DNA of 64,000 bases from contig JAFIGT010000021.1 in NCBI GenBank assembly GCA_017849585.1, positions 62,001 to 126,000 of the forward strand, read 5' to 3'. Under the pieces are notes generated by a model. It had not been told where the DNA came from. It saw nothing but the letters and a program-made list of their open reading frames with translations, and did no database searches. Within the stretch, counting starts at the first letter, position 1. Each line of letters starts with the position of its first letter. This stretch comes from Verrucomicrobium sp. (GTDB lineage Bacteria; Verrucomicrobiota; Verrucomicrobiia; Methylacidiphilales; UBA1321). Below, one piece after another: positions 52,236 through 60,983 of the stretch. The position numbers were made by a program, and so were the translations under genes.

Positions 52236-53531
52236 TTAGAACGCATAATTAGCGCCAAGTGTCAGGACGTTCTGGGTATAGTCGCGGTCCACGGCGTTGG
52301 ATTCGCGCATGGTCAGGGTATACGTCAGGGACAGGCTCAACTTTTGAGTCAAATTGTAACCGAGATTGACCGAGCCGCCATAGCGCCAGACATTTTCCGC
52401 CAGGCTGCCGCCCGAGTCGGACCCGTATTCGATGAATTCGGTCGTTCCGAGAGAGACATCGCGGATGAGCTGCCAGGAGAAGGAGTGTTGAAGGGAAGTG
52501 AGTCCGACGAAATTGGAGTTAAGGCCAGTGGGATTGGATTGCGACAGCGATACTGTCTGATTCATGTAATTATTGATGCGATGGGTGACACTGAGCGAGC
52601 CGTACCAGGAAATTTCGTTTCCGGTCGTATCGTTGACCTGTCCCCCCGTGGAGGCTCCGAGGAGCTGTACACCAGTCGTGGCGCTGACACTGACATAGGG
52701 ACTCAATTGGATTGAGGCAAAGGGACCACTCATCAGCGTCCAGCTATTATTGAGGAAATCTTGATCGTAGTTGGTGAAGGCAATCGAATTACTTAATCCC
52801 GCGGTCAGAGTAGGGGTAATGGTAAAGGAAGTACGCTGCGTCACCATGTCGGTTGTGCTGTCGAGATACTCAAAGGCGGCGGAAGTGGCCATGAAATTAG
52901 TGTGGCTGTAACCGAGGGAAAGAATGACGTCATTGAGATCCCAATCGACGTTGGCGCTGGCGGTATTGGAGATGCGTCCGAACGTGGTGACGTTGGCCAG
53001 CCCGATTTCACTCACAGGATCTTGCTGGAAATAAAAGCCATCGGAGAAAGTGAATTTAAAGTCACCCATGTAAGCCACGAAGGTCAGGTTCGACCCCGGC
53101 GAGACATTCAAAAAACTGCTATCCGCCGAGGAATTATTGAGATATTTGGAGTAGCCCAGCCCGACGTTGAGATCGACACTGTTGAGGCTCGTCAAAGGCC
53201 AGTGATTCGTAATGTCGACCCGAGGTGTGATGATAAAATCGGACTTTTTATCGGTTTGGGAGAGATTGATGTTGTCGTTGTAGCTGAAGCTCACGCCGCC
53301 AGTGACGTTCATGAGCACGGGGCCCACCTTCATATTATAGCGCGAATCGAAGGCTTGATTGCGGTTAAGACCTTCACCCCCACCACTGCTTGCCAGAGAA
53401 GGGCGAATCGTTTCTTGGGCATGGCTGGTTATCGACATTAAAATCGTAAAAAGAAAAATAACGAGGTGCCCCAGTGCAGTTTGGCACGAAGCAGTTTTTT
53501 TCGGATCGGAGCTTTGAGAAATCGTGTTCAA
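52236..53531 (-). CDS. Outer-membrane beta-barrel protein of the exopolysaccharide export operon
   Basis: A 431-residue protein with a signal peptide (cleavage near residue 39). The mature part is made of alternating strands rich in Asn, Ser, Thr and Tyr, as in MNVTGGVSFSYNDNINLSQT, and ends with a strand containing aromatic residues (VLTLGANYAF), the signature of barrel proteins assembled by BAM. Proteins of this type are common in exosortase-linked exopolysaccharide loci. It is the first gene of the operon, with the stop directly adjoining the next start. Confidence 0.75.
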   Translation of the reverse strand: MNTISQSSDPKKTASCQTALGHLVIFLFTILMSITSHAQETIRPSLASSGGGEGLNRNQAFDSRYNMKVGPVLMNVTGGVSFSYNDNINLSQTDKKSDFIITPRVDITNHWPLTSLNSVDLNVGLGYSKYLNNSSADSSFLNVSPGSNLTFVAYMGDFKFTFSDGFYFQQDPVSEIGLANVTTFGRISNTASANVDWDLNDVILSLGYSHTNFMATSAAFEYLDSTTDMVTQRTSFTITPTLTAGLSNSIAFTNYDQDFLNNSWTLMSGPFASIQLSPYVSVSATTGVQLLGASTGGQVNDTTGNEISWYGSLSVTHRINNYMNQTVSLSQSNPTGLNSNFVGLTSLQHSFSWQLIRDVSLGTTEFIEYGSDSGGSLAENVWRYGGSVNLGYNLTQKLSLSLTYTLTMRESNAVDRDYTQNVLTLGANYAF

Positions 53532-53661
53532 GGAGTTATTTTATTTAAACTCGTACCTTGTTTAGATCGATAGCACAATTATGGCCAAAGTTGGGGTGAA
53601 TAAGAAATTCTTTCAAGAAGATTAAGTTGTTGTTTACAACTTGCAATTAAATTTAGCTCGG

Positions 53662-53679
53662 AATACTATTTTTAGTATT
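53662..53679. promoter_or_regulatory. Inverted repeat just before the start at 53685
   Basis: AATACTA (53662-53668) and TAGTATT (53673-53679) flank TTTT. The repeat ends 5 bases before the ATG, where a ribosome-binding site would be, and none is visible. It could be an operator, or as RNA a hairpin covering the start region. It lies within the 153-base gap between divergent genes, in which another interrupted palindrome, GTTGT-TT-ACAAC, is seen further upstream. Confidence 0.4.
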
Positions 53680-53684
53680 AAATT

Positions 53685-55079
53685 ATGTTGAGTGCCTCGA
53701 TGCTCGTCCTAATGACGTCCTTAATCGGCGCGGTTCCATCACCGAGCCCGGCATCTTCTATTTCATCGCCCCCGTCCGGGAAATCTCAAGTTGAATTACT
53801 GCCAGCCTCGACCCCGGAGGATAGTCAGGCGCAGTTGCTGCCGATTAATCTAGCCAGAATCTACTTGGGAACCAAGGTGTCCATGCTGGGGCTTGATCCC
53901 AAAGCACAGGCCAACTTAGTGGGGCTTATTTGCGATGATACCACCTATCGCTATAGCCTTCCGGCGGGTAAATCGACATTGATCCTGAGTTTGAGCCAGA
54001 ATGTGGCGACGAATCGCTTTTGCTTCCTCATCAATGGAACGGAAGGAAGCGTTCAAGTAAGCGCTGCCACAATGGATGTGGCGCCTGCGAGTGCTTGGTG
54101 GCAGATTCTGGCGGCGAAGAATAATTTTGTGGCCAATGTGCAAAACACCATCGAATGGGGTTGGTCCGACGTGCGGTATGTTAAGGTGGAGTTAGATCTG
54201 AAATCCGTTGGAACGTTGAGTCCTGTGGGATTGTTCGGTACGCCCAGTGTGAAGGATGTCAAAGTAGTCAAGGCCAAGCCCGGAACAACCAAGCCGGGGG
54301 CGACTCCGAATAAATCGACGGATCTTGATGCGGCGCGGGTGACGGAACAAATCAATGTGGCCAGTCTCGCTTCACGTGGTCGCGTGGCGTATGTAAGCTC
54401 CGGTCTGGAGCGCCCCCAATCGGCCGCGATCATGATCGATAATGACCTGGGCACGGCCTATACTTTTGACGATCAGGATAAGAATCCTACATTCGTGGTG
54501 GAAATGTCGGAGGTTCACCCCATTTGCCGTATTTCGACTTATTATGAGGCGCAAAGCCCGGGAGCTTGGGAGGTTTACCCTCTGGCGGGCTTGCCGAAAG
54601 AGGATTCTCCGGCAGCACCTGCGTCGCCCAAACCCACGGCGACAGCAACAAATCGCCCTGTGAACGCGAATCTGCGTGTCACTCTCGCTTCCTTATTATG
54701 GGGCCAGTCTGCGCTTCGCCCGTTAAAAATGCCGTCTGGTTTTTTTGAGCAGAATAAGCCGATGGAACGGATTTCCAGTAATTCCGGAGATCCCTTTGGC
54801 GCGATTGAATTCAAACCTCAACAGTGTCGCTATGTCTTGTTGCGCTGGGTAACGGACCAACCGAATACGCCATCGGGTGTGAAGGTTTACCAAGTCAGTA
54901 TCTTTACGGATCCACAGGATGAGAGGCTTGACGCTCTTCCGGTCGTCAATTTTGCTTCGATTGGACCGGACCTCAGCGGAGCGCAAGGCCTAGCGGGTGG
55001 AAATACGCCGACGGTACCAACCATTCCGACAGACCCGCCCCGGCTTCCTATTCCCAAGCCGCCGGTAGTGAGTCCTTAA
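53685..55079 (+). CDS. Exported protein with discoidin-like domain
   Basis: A 464-residue protein with a short hydrophobic N-terminus (MLSASMLVLMTSLIGAVPSP), probably a signal peptide, then a Pro/Ser-rich stretch. A region at about 225-400 (VNVASLASRGRVAYVSSG in outline, AIMIDNDLGTAYTFDDQDKN, FVVEMSEVHPICRISTYY and YVLLRWVTDQ) has the layout of an F5/8 type C (discoidin) carbohydrate-binding domain. The C-terminus is Pro-rich. It is divergent from the export operon, so it may bind the polysaccharide made there, but this is inference. Confidence 0.65.
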   Translation: MLSASMLVLMTSLIGAVPSPSPASSISSPPSGKSQVELLPASTPEDSQAQLLPINLARIYLGTKVSMLGLDPKAQANLVGLICDDTTYRYSLPAGKSTLILSLSQNVATNRFCFLINGTEGSVQVSAATMDVAPASAWWQILAAKNNFVANVQNTIEWGWSDVRYVKVELDLKSVGTLSPVGLFGTPSVKDVKVVKAKPGTTKPGATPNKSTDLDAARVTEQINVASLASRGRVAYVSSGLERPQSAAIMIDNDLGTAYTFDDQDKNPTFVVEMSEVHPICRISTYYEAQSPGAWEVYPLAGLPKEDSPAAPASPKPTATATNRPVNANLRVTLASLLWGQSALRPLKMPSGFFEQNKPMERISSNSGDPFGAIEFKPQQCRYVLLRWVTDQPNTPSGVKVYQVSIFTDPQDERLDALPVVNFASIGPDLSGAQGLAGGNTPTVPTIPTDPPRLPIPKPPVVSP

Positions 55080-55102
55080 AAAGACCGGTAATAGCCTCGC
55101 TC

Positions 55103-56401
55103 TTACGGAGCGGCGGCGGCGCTGGCAACAAACAGGGTGGAAGCGAGCGGACGGCCAAAGGCCACGAAGTGGCCTTTACGGCGGACAAAACCCAACCACG
55201 TGCTGTATCCACCGGCGGTTTTCATCGGGTCAAAAAGATAGATGTCGGGACCGCCGCGCGTATTCCCGTATTTACCGACGCTGCTACTTTGAGAACCGGC
55301 CATGATCCAGTTACCCTTGGCATCGGTGCCGAGGAAAATAGTGACGTGGGTGATGGGCGGATCGCGTTCGGGTTTATAGGTGTTTTCCCAAAATAACAAA
55401 TCGCCGACGCGCAGATTGCGTTGGAGGTAGGCCATGTCGGGTTTATCGTTGGCATCAAGGGGAACATCCCAAGCCCGGTCTTGAATTTTCAAATTGTAGT
55501 ATTGGTCCGAAGCGGTGCGGGGCAATTCAATTCCCGTTGCCTTCTTGTAAAGATAGCGGCTCGTGTTGGAGCAATCCATGTCCCAGGCTTTGCCTTCACC
55601 CGGCGGCACCCAGCTTTCGTCGTAACCGAGATCGAGCTTTGCCAGATTTTCCGCTTCGGCTAGCAGCCGGGCCTGCGCTTCATTGGGTGTTAACTTGTGC
55701 GGAATACGAATCACGGCATTGGGAGAAACGGGGTTCACGGGGGCAGCCATAGGAGCTGCGGCTACCTTGGCCGGAGTCGGAGGGGCTTCCGTTTTCACCA
55801 CAGGAACGGGAGTGGGGAGTGGGGTGGGAGTTGTGGCGACCACGGTCGGAACTGGTTGAGGAATCGGCATCGGGGTCGGGGTAGGAAGTGCCTGAGCTTG
55901 AGGTTGCGCAGTCGTCGTCGGGGGGCGATAGCTAAAACCGGGTTGGGGCAACATCAGGACTTGGCCCACATAGATGTTATCGTTCTTCATCCGGTTCAGA
56001 GCCTTGATCGCTTCGAGCGTCGTACCATTCGCTTTGCCGATGCGGTAGAGGTTGTCGCCGGGTTTGACGGTGTACTTCTTGCCCGAGGCCGGTGGCAGGG
56101 TGCTGCTGGAAACGCTGGGCGTGGGGATTGCCGGGCGTGGTGTGGGAGTGGGTGTTGAAATAGTTGGGGCGGGAGCGACGACGGGTTGGACTGTGGCCAC
56201 GGGGCGTTGCGGTTCCGGGGTGACTTGCAAGCGTGTGGCGGAATCGCTCGTGATGCGAGCGGGTGATGTCACGACGGGCGGTACTCGGGTAGGGGGCGTC
56301 GAGGGTTCTGCGCCATAAATGATGGCGGTATCATTCCCCTTCATAACCTGTGGCAAGAGAAGGAGTAGCAAGGGCCAGATGAATACGCTGCCACGGTTCA
56401 T
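55103..56401 (-). CDS. LysM and NlpC/P60 peptidoglycan hydrolase
   Basis: A 432-residue exported protein from the ATG at 56401 with a signal peptide (MNRGSVFIWPLLLLLLPQV). After a Pro/Thr-rich linker a LysM domain (about 105-155; YTVKPGDNLYRIGKANGTTL, NIYVGQVLMLP) binds peptidoglycan. A second long Pro/Thr linker follows, then an NlpC/P60-like domain (about 260-410) with the catalytic Cys in MDCSNTSRYLY and His in THVTIFLG. Probably a periplasmic endopeptidase. A third catalytic residue was not assigned by eye. Confidence 0.8.
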   Translation of the reverse strand: MNRGSVFIWPLLLLLLPQVMKGNDTAIIYGAEPSTPPTRVPPVVTSPARITSDSATRLQVTPEPQRPVATVQPVVAPAPTISTPTPTPRPAIPTPSVSSSTLPPASGKKYTVKPGDNLYRIGKANGTTLEAIKALNRMKNDNIYVGQVLMLPQPGFSYRPPTTTAQPQAQALPTPTPMPIPQPVPTVVATTPTPLPTPVPVVKTEAPPTPAKVAAAPMAAPVNPVSPNAVIRIPHKLTPNEAQARLLAEAENLAKLDLGYDESWVPPGEGKAWDMDCSNTSRYLYKKATGIELPRTASDQYYNLKIQDRAWDVPLDANDKPDMAYLQRNLRVGDLLFWENTYKPERDPPITHVTIFLGTDAKGNWIMAGSQSSSVGKYGNTRGGPDIYLFDPMKTAGGYSTWLGFVRRKGHFVAFGRPLASTLFVASAAAAP

Positions 56402-56534
56402 GACGAGAATTATACGCCAGATTTTACACTTATGAAAGTAAAAACTCATCATGGCCCGATTCCTTTGGTTGTCTTATTAGACGCGACCCGCGGGACAAAA
56501 GTAGAATAAAAGATCGATCGGGGCAAAAAATCGG

Positions 56535-56930
56535 TCAGGCGAGGGGCGGAACGAAAACACGGAGCGGATAGCGCAGCTTGAGTTCATCGTCGAGGTAAAC
56601 TTCGACGTGATAGATGCCTTCGTCGCCGAATTCGAGCCCGGCAAAAATATTGACGTTGGTGACGTGGGAATCTTGATCGCCCAGGGTGAACTCGGTGGTG
56701 GCGTGGACGAGGGTCTTGTCTTCGTCGGGATACACGATCTTGGTGAGCTGGGTGAAACGGCCGGAGCCGGAACACCAGCGGGTCCAGACGCAAAACTTGA
56801 GCAGGCGCACGGGTAGCGACGGCGCGCCGATGCCGTTGATGATTCCCACAATGGTGTGCGAGCCGCTGGCTTCGACGCGGACATCTTCGCAAACAAACGA
56901 GGCTTGGAGGTCGGGGATCATGGAGGGCAT
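56535..56930 (-). CDS. DUF6941-type hypothetical protein
   Basis: A 131-residue soluble protein with a beta-sandwich pattern: FVCEDVRVEASGSHTIVGII at the start, VTNVNIFAGLEFGDEGIYHVEVYLDDE near the end. This looks like the DUF6941 family of small proteins (CEDVR followed by a VGI strand), but the name is given from memory. Function unknown. It stands alone between the LysM protein and the opp genes, with short heptamer-like repeats just upstream. Confidence 0.65.
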   Translation of the reverse strand: MPSMIPDLQASFVCEDVRVEASGSHTIVGIINGIGAPSLPVRLLKFCVWTRWCSGSGRFTQLTKIVYPDEDKTLVHATTEFTLGDQDSHVTNVNIFAGLEFGDEGIYHVEVYLDDELKLRYPLRVFVPPLA

Positions 56931-56941
56931 AGGGAAGGTAT

Positions 56942-56974
56942 TAAGTACGAAGTAGTAGGTACTAAGTAGGGAGT
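56942..56974. repeat. AAGTA-type heptamer repeat, copy 1
   Basis: A run of near-repeats of about seven bases (TAAGTAC, GAAGTAG, TAGGTAC, TAAGTAG) lies between oppC and the DUF6941 gene. A similar run is found at 58840-58873 between oppB and oppA. Such runs can arise by slippage. Confidence 0.5.
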
Positions 56975-56997
56975 TGCAACCTTAATCGCGAGGGGAA

Positions 56998-57903
56998 CTA
57001 TTTCTTCTGCGATCGGGGGTCCAGCGCATCGCGCAACGTGTCGCCGATGAAGTTGAGTGCAAGGAGGGTGAGCGCCATGAATCCAGCGGGGAAGACGAGG
57101 AGCCACCAGTAGATGCGGAGCGGGTTGATGTATTGGGCTGATTCGGAAAGGATCGACCCCCAGCTGGGCGCGGGGGCTTGGACGCCGAGGCCGAGGAAGC
57201 TGAGGAACGATTCTTCGAGAATGACGACGGGAATGGTGAGGGTGAGGTAAATGAGAATGATGCCGAGCATATTTGGCAAGAGGTGTTGCCAAAGGATGCG
57301 GGCATGAGATTGGCCGAGGGCTTTGGCGGCTTGCACGAAGCTGAGCTCCTTGAGGACGAGTACCTGGCCGCGCACGATGCGGGCCATGGTGAGCCATTCG
57401 ACGAGACCGAGACCGATGAAGAGCAGGAGCAATCGCGCGTCGGGAATGATGTCGTGCAGTCCGAGTTTGGTGATCCAGATATTACTGGGCTTTTCGAGTG
57501 CCGCGACGAGTACGATGACGAACACAATGCGGGGCAGTGAGTAGAGGACATCCAGCGCGCGCATCAGCACATTATCGACCCAGCCGCCGATGTAACCGGA
57601 GATGGCCCCGTAAGCAACGCCGATGGTCAAGCTGACGAACGCGCCGACGAAACCGACGAGGAGAGAAATGCGTGCGCCATAGAGCAGGCGGGTGAGCAGA
57701 TCGTAACCGAGGAAATCGGTGCCGCACCAATGTTTCCAGCTTGGCGGCGAGAATTGCGGTCCCATCTCGTCGTAGCGATAACCGGTGAAGCTCGGTCCGG
57801 CAATGGCTGCGATCACCAGCGCGACGACAAACCCCACGCAGGCGAGGAATGACGGATCGCGCCAGCAAGGCAGCTTGAGAAGATGCGGTTGATCGGAGGT
57901 CAT
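56998..57903 (-). CDS. oppC: Peptide ABC transporter permease, OppC/DppC type
   Basis: A 301-residue inner-membrane protein with about six transmembrane helices and the binding-protein-dependent transport motif near residue 195 (AAKALGQSHARILWQHLLPN). The N-terminal region before the first membrane helix and the GTDFLGYDLLTRLLYGARISL segment are typical for OppC/DppC. It is the last of three genes oppA-oppB-oppC; the ATPase genes oppD and oppF are not in the window. Confidence 0.9.
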   Translation of the reverse strand: MTSDQPHLLKLPCWRDPSFLACVGFVVALVIAAIAGPSFTGYRYDEMGPQFSPPSWKHWCGTDFLGYDLLTRLLYGARISLLVGFVGAFVSLTIGVAYGAISGYIGGWVDNVLMRALDVLYSLPRIVFVIVLVAALEKPSNIWITKLGLHDIIPDARLLLLFIGLGLVEWLTMARIVRGQVLVLKELSFVQAAKALGQSHARILWQHLLPNMLGIILIYLTLTIPVVILEESFLSFLGLGVQAPAPSWGSILSESAQYINPLRIYWWLLVFPAGFMALTLLALNFIGDTLRDALDPRSQKK

Positions 57904-57906
57904 ACG

Positions 57907-58827
57907 TCAGCTATCGAGTTTGATTCTCCGGTCGAGGACGAAGTAGAGCACATCGACGACAATGTTAAAGAGGATGAGGGCGACGCTGTAAACGAGTACC
58001 GTGCCGCCGACCATGAAGAGGTCGCGGTTGAGTACGCTATTGATAAAGAATGGTCCGAGGCCGGGGATTTTGAAAATTTGCTCCACGACAATCGAACCGG
58101 TCAGGATGCTCGCGGCGAGAGGTCCGCTATAAGAAACGACCGGAAGAATCGCCACCTTGAGGGCATGGCGGAAGATGACGACGTGTTCAGGAAGTCCCTT
58201 CGCTCGAGCGGTGCGGACGAAGTCGAGTCGCAATACTTCGAGCATGCTCGTGCGCATAAGTCGCGCGATGGTCGCAGCGAAGGGCAGGGCGAGACAGATG
58301 GCTGGGAGGACGATTTGGTCAAGGTCTCCCCACCCGGCGACCGGAAAAAGAGGGAGGTAAATCGCGAAGAGGAGAATCGCGAGCGGGGCGAGAATAAAGG
58401 CGGGCAACGAGATGCCGAGGAGAGCGGTGAACATGGCGGCGCGGTCCTGCCAGCCGTTTTGATGGACAGCCGCATAGGAGCCGAGCACCACGCCGCTACC
58501 AAGGGCGATGACAAAAGCGAGACTGCCAAGCGTGGCGGAAACGGGCAGTGTTTGCGCGAGGATTTCGTTCACGCTGCGATTGAGGTATTTCGTCGAGAGC
58601 CGCAGATCGCCGCGTGCGAGATCGGAAAGATAACCGGTGTATTGCTGCCACAGCGTCCCGTCGAGTTGATATTTGGCTTCCAGTTTTTTCAACACGGCGG
58701 GCGGGATGGCGCGATCGGCGGAAAAGGGATTTCCCGGCGTGAGGCGCATCAGCAAAAACGTGAGGGAGATCACCACAAACAACACCGGGATCGCAAGGAG
58801 CAGGCGGCGTAGGATGAAGGTGAACAT
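57907..58827 (-). CDS. oppB: Peptide ABC transporter permease, OppB/DppB type
   Basis: A 306-residue inner-membrane protein starting FILRRLLLAIPVLFVVISLTF, the normal OppB beginning, with the coupling motif LRLDFVRTARAKGLPEHVVI (about 193-212) and YSGPLAASILTGSIVVEQIF. The stop is 3 bases before the oppC start. Together they form the translocation channel for peptides bound by the lipoprotein encoded upstream. Confidence 0.92.
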   Translation of the reverse strand: MFTFILRRLLLAIPVLFVVISLTFLLMRLTPGNPFSADRAIPPAVLKKLEAKYQLDGTLWQQYTGYLSDLARGDLRLSTKYLNRSVNEILAQTLPVSATLGSLAFVIALGSGVVLGSYAAVHQNGWQDRAAMFTALLGISLPAFILAPLAILLFAIYLPLFPVAGWGDLDQIVLPAICLALPFAATIARLMRTSMLEVLRLDFVRTARAKGLPEHVVIFRHALKVAILPVVSYSGPLAASILTGSIVVEQIFKIPGLGPFFINSVLNRDLFMVGGTVLVYSVALILFNIVVDVLYFVLDRRIKLDS

Positions 58828-58839
58828 GGCGGCGGGGGA

Positions 58840-58873
58840 GTACTAAGTACGAAGTTCTAGGTAGGAAGTAGGA
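58840..58873. repeat. AAGTA-type heptamer repeat, copy 2
   Basis: Between oppB and oppA there is a run related to copy 1: GTACTAAGTAC, a palindrome at 58840-58850, followed by GAAGTTCTAGGTAGGAAGT. Both copies lie at the edges of the opp permease genes. Confidence 0.5.
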
Positions 58874-58890
58874 AAGGCAAAAGTCTTTTC

Positions 58891-60468
58891 TCAGTTTCGG
58901 CGATAGAGTTCCCTGAGCGGATGCTCATCCACGACGTTCGGTTCAAAGCCGCCAATCTTGGCGGGGTCGAAGAGAGCGATACCAATGTAGTAGTAGAGAG
59001 GCGCAATTGGAGCGTCGCGTTCGATGAGGATAGTTTCAGCTTGTTTCAATTTGTCCATGCGGGCGGCGGGATCGCGCAGGGTGTTCGCTTCGGCCACGAG
59101 TCGATCGTACTCGGGATTACTGTAACCGGTGCGGTTGTTGCCGCGACCAGTGATGTAGCAATCGAGAAAGGTGTTGGGATCGTTGTAATCGCCGACCCAC
59201 GAGGAGCGTGCGACGTCGTAGTCGAGCGAGTCGAGGGTGTTGAGATAGACTTTCCACTCCTGCGTGCGCAGGCCGACTTGCAGGCCGAGTTGATCATGCC
59301 ACATCGATTGAATTTCCGTGGCGATCTGTTTGTTCAGCTCGGAGTTGTTGTAGAGGATTTCAAATTTGGGGAAGCCTTTGCCGTTTGGGAATCCGGCCTG
59401 AGCGAGGAGTTCACGCGCTTTGGCGAGATTGAGTTCGAGGCCGGCCGGTGGCGTGTAACCGGGGATGCCGGGAGGGGTGAAGGACCCGGCGGGTTGTTCG
59501 CCGGCTTTGGTGATGCGCGTGACGATCCGATCCTTGTCGATGGCAAGAGCGAGCGCCTGCCGCACGCGTGGATCGTTGAATGGTTTGCGGGTGGTGTTGA
59601 ATCGATAGAAATAGGTGGCGAGAAAGGGATTGGCCTGGAAGTAAGGTTGTTGGCGGATTTCGCTGAGGAGCAGGGTGGGGATCAGGCTCTTGTCGATGAT
59701 CATGTCGGCCTTGCCCGCGTAGAAGAGATTGAAAGCGGTGCTGGCGTTGGAAATGGGGAGGGCGTCGATGATTTTGAGGCGGACGGTGTCGGCGCGCCAG
59801 TAGTGGGGATTCGCTTTGAGCCGAATGAAATTATCAATGCGCCAATCCTCGAGTTGGTAAGCGCCGTTGGAAACGAGCTTGCCCGGCTTGATCCAGTCAT
59901 CACCCCACTTGGCAATGCTCGGGAGGTGGACGGGCAGCAGGGTGGTGAAGGAGCAGAGATCGAGGAAGAACGGCGTGGGATTTTTCAGCCGGACTTCCAG
60001 CGTGCGATCATCGAGGGCGCGGACACCGACCTGCTTGAAATCGGTGACTTTGCCGAGTTTGTATTCCTCGCCCCGGTCGATGTAGTAAAGCTGCTCGGCG
60101 TACTTCGAGACGAAGTTTGGATTGAGCACGCGCTCCCACGATTTCTCGAAGTCGTGCGCGGTGACGGGATCGCCATTACTCCACTTCGTGTCGCGGAGAT
60201 GGAAGGTGTAGGTCTTGCCGTCCGGTGAAATCTCCCAACGCTCGGCCATGCCGGGTTGAATCGCTCCGGCGGCATTGCGGGAGGTCAGACCTTCAAAGAG
60301 AGCGAGACAGATGCGGCCGTCGGGTTGACCAGTGACGATGGCGGGATCGAGACTTTCGGGTTCGACTCCGTTGATGAAAGTGAAGTCGGCCTTTTCGACG
60401 AGACGGGTGCAGGCGGAGAAAAGAACGAGCAGGCAAAAAGAAGTCAGAATGAAGAGGCGAGCTCGCAT
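58891..60468 (-). CDS. oppA: Peptide-binding lipoprotein, OppA/DppA type
   Basis: A 525-residue solute-binding protein of SBP family 5. A signal peptide ends in the lipobox FSAC (Cys20). Key segments are EPESLDPAIVTGQPDGRICLALFEGL, the RDTKWSNGDPVTAHDFEKSWERVL motif (about residues 97-119), and RVRQALALAIDKDRIV. It binds oligopeptides in the periplasm and hands them to the OppBC channel. It follows secG on the same strand after a hairpin-containing gap, so it is likely a separate unit. Confidence 0.92.
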   Translation of the reverse strand: MRARLFILTSFCLLVLFSACTRLVEKADFTFINGVEPESLDPAIVTGQPDGRICLALFEGLTSRNAAGAIQPGMAERWEISPDGKTYTFHLRDTKWSNGDPVTAHDFEKSWERVLNPNFVSKYAEQLYYIDRGEEYKLGKVTDFKQVGVRALDDRTLEVRLKNPTPFFLDLCSFTTLLPVHLPSIAKWGDDWIKPGKLVSNGAYQLEDWRIDNFIRLKANPHYWRADTVRLKIIDALPISNASTAFNLFYAGKADMIIDKSLIPTLLLSEIRQQPYFQANPFLATYFYRFNTTRKPFNDPRVRQALALAIDKDRIVTRITKAGEQPAGSFTPPGIPGYTPPAGLELNLAKARELLAQAGFPNGKGFPKFEILYNNSELNKQIATEIQSMWHDQLGLQVGLRTQEWKVYLNTLDSLDYDVARSSWVGDYNDPNTFLDCYITGRGNNRTGYSNPEYDRLVAEANTLRDPAARMDKLKQAETILIERDAPIAPLYYYIGIALFDPAKIGGFEPNVVDEHPLRELYRRN

Positions 60469-60504
60469 GGCGGGTGATCTTACATATCCCGGCAGGAATC
60501 GTCA

Positions 60505-60560
60505 CCCCTCTTCGTGCAAGGAGAGGGGATTAAGCAAACAGAAGGCAGCCGAAGTGCTGC
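60505..60560 (-). terminator. Two hairpins after secG
   Basis: Directly after the secG stop, GCAGC (60560-60556) and GCTGC (60549-60545) pair around 6 bases. Further on CCCCTCT pairs with AGAGGGG (60528-60522 with 60511-60505) around a 10-base loop. Neither is followed by a long T-run on the minus strand, so termination is likely but not certain. Confidence 0.45.
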
Positions 60561-60955
60561 TATTTCTTGGCTGGAGCGGGCGTGGCGGCGGGGGCCGTCA
60601 GCGGGGAGGCGGTGCTGTCCGCCGCCGGGGTTGTCGTCGCAGACGGAGTGGCGGGAGCGGTGACCGGGGCCGCCAAGAGCGCCTTTTGCAAGGCATTGTC
60701 CGTATTGTTGCGGGTGGCGTACAGCCGGGCGAGAATGATGGTCAATCCAAAGAAGAGGATGGCCAGCCAGACGGTCGCCCGGACGAGCACCTGCGAGGTT
60801 TGCGCACCGAACATCGAATCGGTAATGCCACCACCAAAGGCGGCGCCGAGTCCTTCCTGCTTGCTGCGTTGCATGAGGATGATGGTGACCATGAGCAGGC
60901 ACACCACGATGTGGATGCTCAGGAAAATACCGATAGCGATGTTCGACCAGTTCAT
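60560..60955 (-). CDS. secG: Preprotein translocase subunit SecG
   Basis: A 131-residue membrane protein with two transmembrane helices (about 6-27 and 58-80) separated by the conserved loop QRSKQEGLGAAFGGG (about 29-43), typical of SecG. The C-terminal 40 residues are an Ala/Pro/Thr-rich tail. Its place after tpiA, in the order gap-pgk-tpiA-secG, is common in many bacteria. Confidence 0.92.
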   Translation of the reverse strand: MNWSNIAIGIFLSIHIVVCLLMVTIILMQRSKQEGLGAAFGGGITDSMFGAQTSQVLVRATVWLAILFFGLTIILARLYATRNNTDNALQKALLAAPVTAPATPSATTTPAADSTASPLTAPAATPAPAKK

Positions 60956-60983
60956 AAGAGGAGGGGCACTATGGAGTGGTGGC

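Noticed and set aside
56998-60468. A complete oligopeptide ABC transporter in the window
   Set aside because: OppA, OppB and OppC are present but no gene with Walker A/LSGGQ motifs lies near them. The ATPases must come from elsewhere.
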